A stretch of 64,000 nt of DNA, from NCBI RefSeq assembly GCF_010729485.1, contig NZ_AP022609.1, positions 4,278,001-4,342,000 of the forward strand, written 5' to 3'. The first letter of the stretch is position 1; each line of letters starts with the position of its first letter. This document shows positions 63,196 through 64,000 of the stretch, piece by piece. The stretch comes from Mycolicibacter hiberniae. Lineage in GTDB: Bacteria > Actinomycetota > Actinomycetes > Mycobacteriales > Mycobacteriaceae. The notes below the pieces were generated by a model. It saw only the letters and a list, made by a program, of their open reading frames with translations. It had not been told where the DNA came from and did no database searches. The position numbers were made by a program, and so were the translations under genes.

Positions 63196-64000
63196 AACCC
63201 GTCGAGTTCGACCCGTTCTCCGAAGAGTTCTTCAACGGCGCGTATGACACCTACCGCCGGCTGCGGGATGAGGCACCGGTCTACTACAACGCCGAATGGG
63301 ATTTCTGGGCGCTGTCGCGGTATGAGGACGTTGCGGCCGCATCGAGAGACCACGAGACGTATTCGTCGGCCAAGGGGGTGACGCTCGACATGGCCAAGGC
63401 GCATGATGACGCCATCCCGGTGCCGAGGGTCATCATCTCCATGGACCCGCCCGATCATACGAAAATGCGCAAGCTGGTCAGCAATGCGTTCACCCCGCGC
63501 GCCATTGCGTCGTTAGAGGACATGGTGCGGGAGAAGATCTACGAGCGCATCGAACAGGTGGATGCGGACTCGTTCGACGTCGTAGCCGACTTCTCGACCC
63601 TGTTTCCCAACGATGTCATCACCACCATGCTGGGAGTGCCCAAAGAGGATCGTACGCAGATCCGCGAGTGGCTGGATCTGCTGGTGGAGCGACGAGTAGG
63701 TGAAATCGCCGTCCCCCCCGAAGGTTTCGAGGCGTCGGTGAAGACGTGGATCTACTACCTCAAACTGATCCAAAGCCGCAGGGCGCAGCCCCACGACGAT
63801 ATGATCAGCCGCCTGATCGAGACCGAGATCGAGACCGAGGACGGTTCGCGGGAGCGTCTCACCGACGTCGATATCGCCGGGTTCGCAACGATGTTGGGTG
63901 GAGCGGGCGCCGAGACCGTGACCAAGCTGGTGGGAAACGCGATGGTGGCCTTCGCCGATTTCCCGGAGCAGTGGCAGGAGTTGCAGAACGACCGCAGCAA
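63192..64000 (+). CDS. Cytochrome P450 (3' truncated by the window edge)
   Basis: The first 269 residues of a P450, open to the right edge. The start is GTG at 63192 in a GTGA overlap with the CoA-transferase stop. Visible family features are PFSEEFFNGAYDTYRRLRDEAPVYY, the DPPDHTKMRKLVSNAFTPRA region and the I-helix LGGAGAETVTKL. The ExxR and Cys loops would lie beyond base 64000. It is distinct from the P450 at 55198. Coupling to the CoA-transferase suggests that a CoA ester or its acid is the substrate. Confidence 0.92.
   Translation, partial: MKPVEFDPFSEEFFNGAYDTYRRLRDEAPVYYNAEWDFWALSRYEDVAAASRDHETYSSAKGVTLDMAKAHDDAIPVPRVIISMDPPDHTKMRKLVSNAFTPRAIASLEDMVREKIYERIEQVDADSFDVVADFSTLFPNDVITTMLGVPKEDRTQIREWLDLLVERRVGEIAVPPEGFEASVKTWIYYLKLIQSRRAQPHDDMISRLIETEIETEDGSRERLTDVDIAGFATMLGGAGAETVTKLVGNAMVAFADFPEQWQELQNDRS

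Overview
This is 64 kb of GC-rich DNA from a mycobacterium (Mycobacteriaceae). The evidence is the gene order of the middle of the window, which follows the Mycobacterium tuberculosis H37Rv order Rv0495c to Rv0513 and Rv0524 to Rv0531 as I remember it. Mycobacterial hallmarks agree: a PPE-SVP protein, a PGRS-like glycine-rich protein, the 33-residue ribosomal protein bS22, F420-type (Ddn-like) reductases, and many GTG starts with 4-bp overlaps. The cyclopropane synthase (cmaA2) and mmpS2/mmpL2 genes expected in this order are absent, which suggests a non-tuberculous species.

Region A (1-13.3 kb) is accessory. It opens inside a large NRPS-type protein whose visible part is A domain, carrier domain, a KAS III-like ketosynthase with an intact Cys-His-Asn triad, and a second KAS III-like domain that has lost all three residues. 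An extended SDR follows. Next comes a two-gene ECF-type transporter. On the opposite strand lies a likely four-gene unit: MacB-type ABC ATPase, FtsX permease, a berberine-bridge-like flavoprotein and an amidase.

Region B (13.4-30 kb) is the conserved block: Rv0495c-like protein, exopolyphosphatase, membrane protein, TIM-barrel isomerase, thioesterase, proC, an excisionase-like DNA-binding protein, bS22, an atypical epimerase, an acyltransferase, a HadA-like hydratase, serB1, a glutaredoxin-like protein, then hemA-hemC-hemD-hemB for heme synthesis. A 54-bp tandem repeat precedes proC, and a 32-bp direct repeat duplicates the 3' end of serB1.

Region C (30-40.7 kb) differs from the tuberculosis order. 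It holds a secreted GH5 glycosidase with a PGRS-like spacer, a copper-type P1B ATPase with a CsoR-like palindrome at its start, a Tat-exported esterase, an Rv0072/Rv0073-like ABC pair whose ATPase carries a cyclic-nucleotide-binding-like domain, a PPE-SVP protein ending in a SHOCT-like motif, and two Ddn-like proteins. Region D (40.7-48.6 kb) returns to the conserved order: hemL, a phosphoglycerate-mutase-like protein, and the system II cytochrome c maturation set (TlpA-like, CcdA, ResB, CcsA), then a MinD/ParA-like ATPase and two small membrane proteins.

Region E (48.6-64 kb) looks like a catabolic island for an unknown hydrophobic or carboxylic compound: NDMA-type alcohol dehydrogenase, aldehyde dehydrogenase, four SDRs, two cytochromes P450, two DAPB-like dehydrogenases, an acyl-CoA synthetase, a CaiB-type CoA-transferase, a TetR regulator, and a substrate-binding protein with no export signal. 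Two related palindromes in its two divergent promoter regions suggest that the TetR protein controls both. An extended -10-like motif recurs upstream of its operons. No tRNA, rRNA, CRISPR array or insertion sequence was seen, and no stretch above 300 bases lacks a gene.
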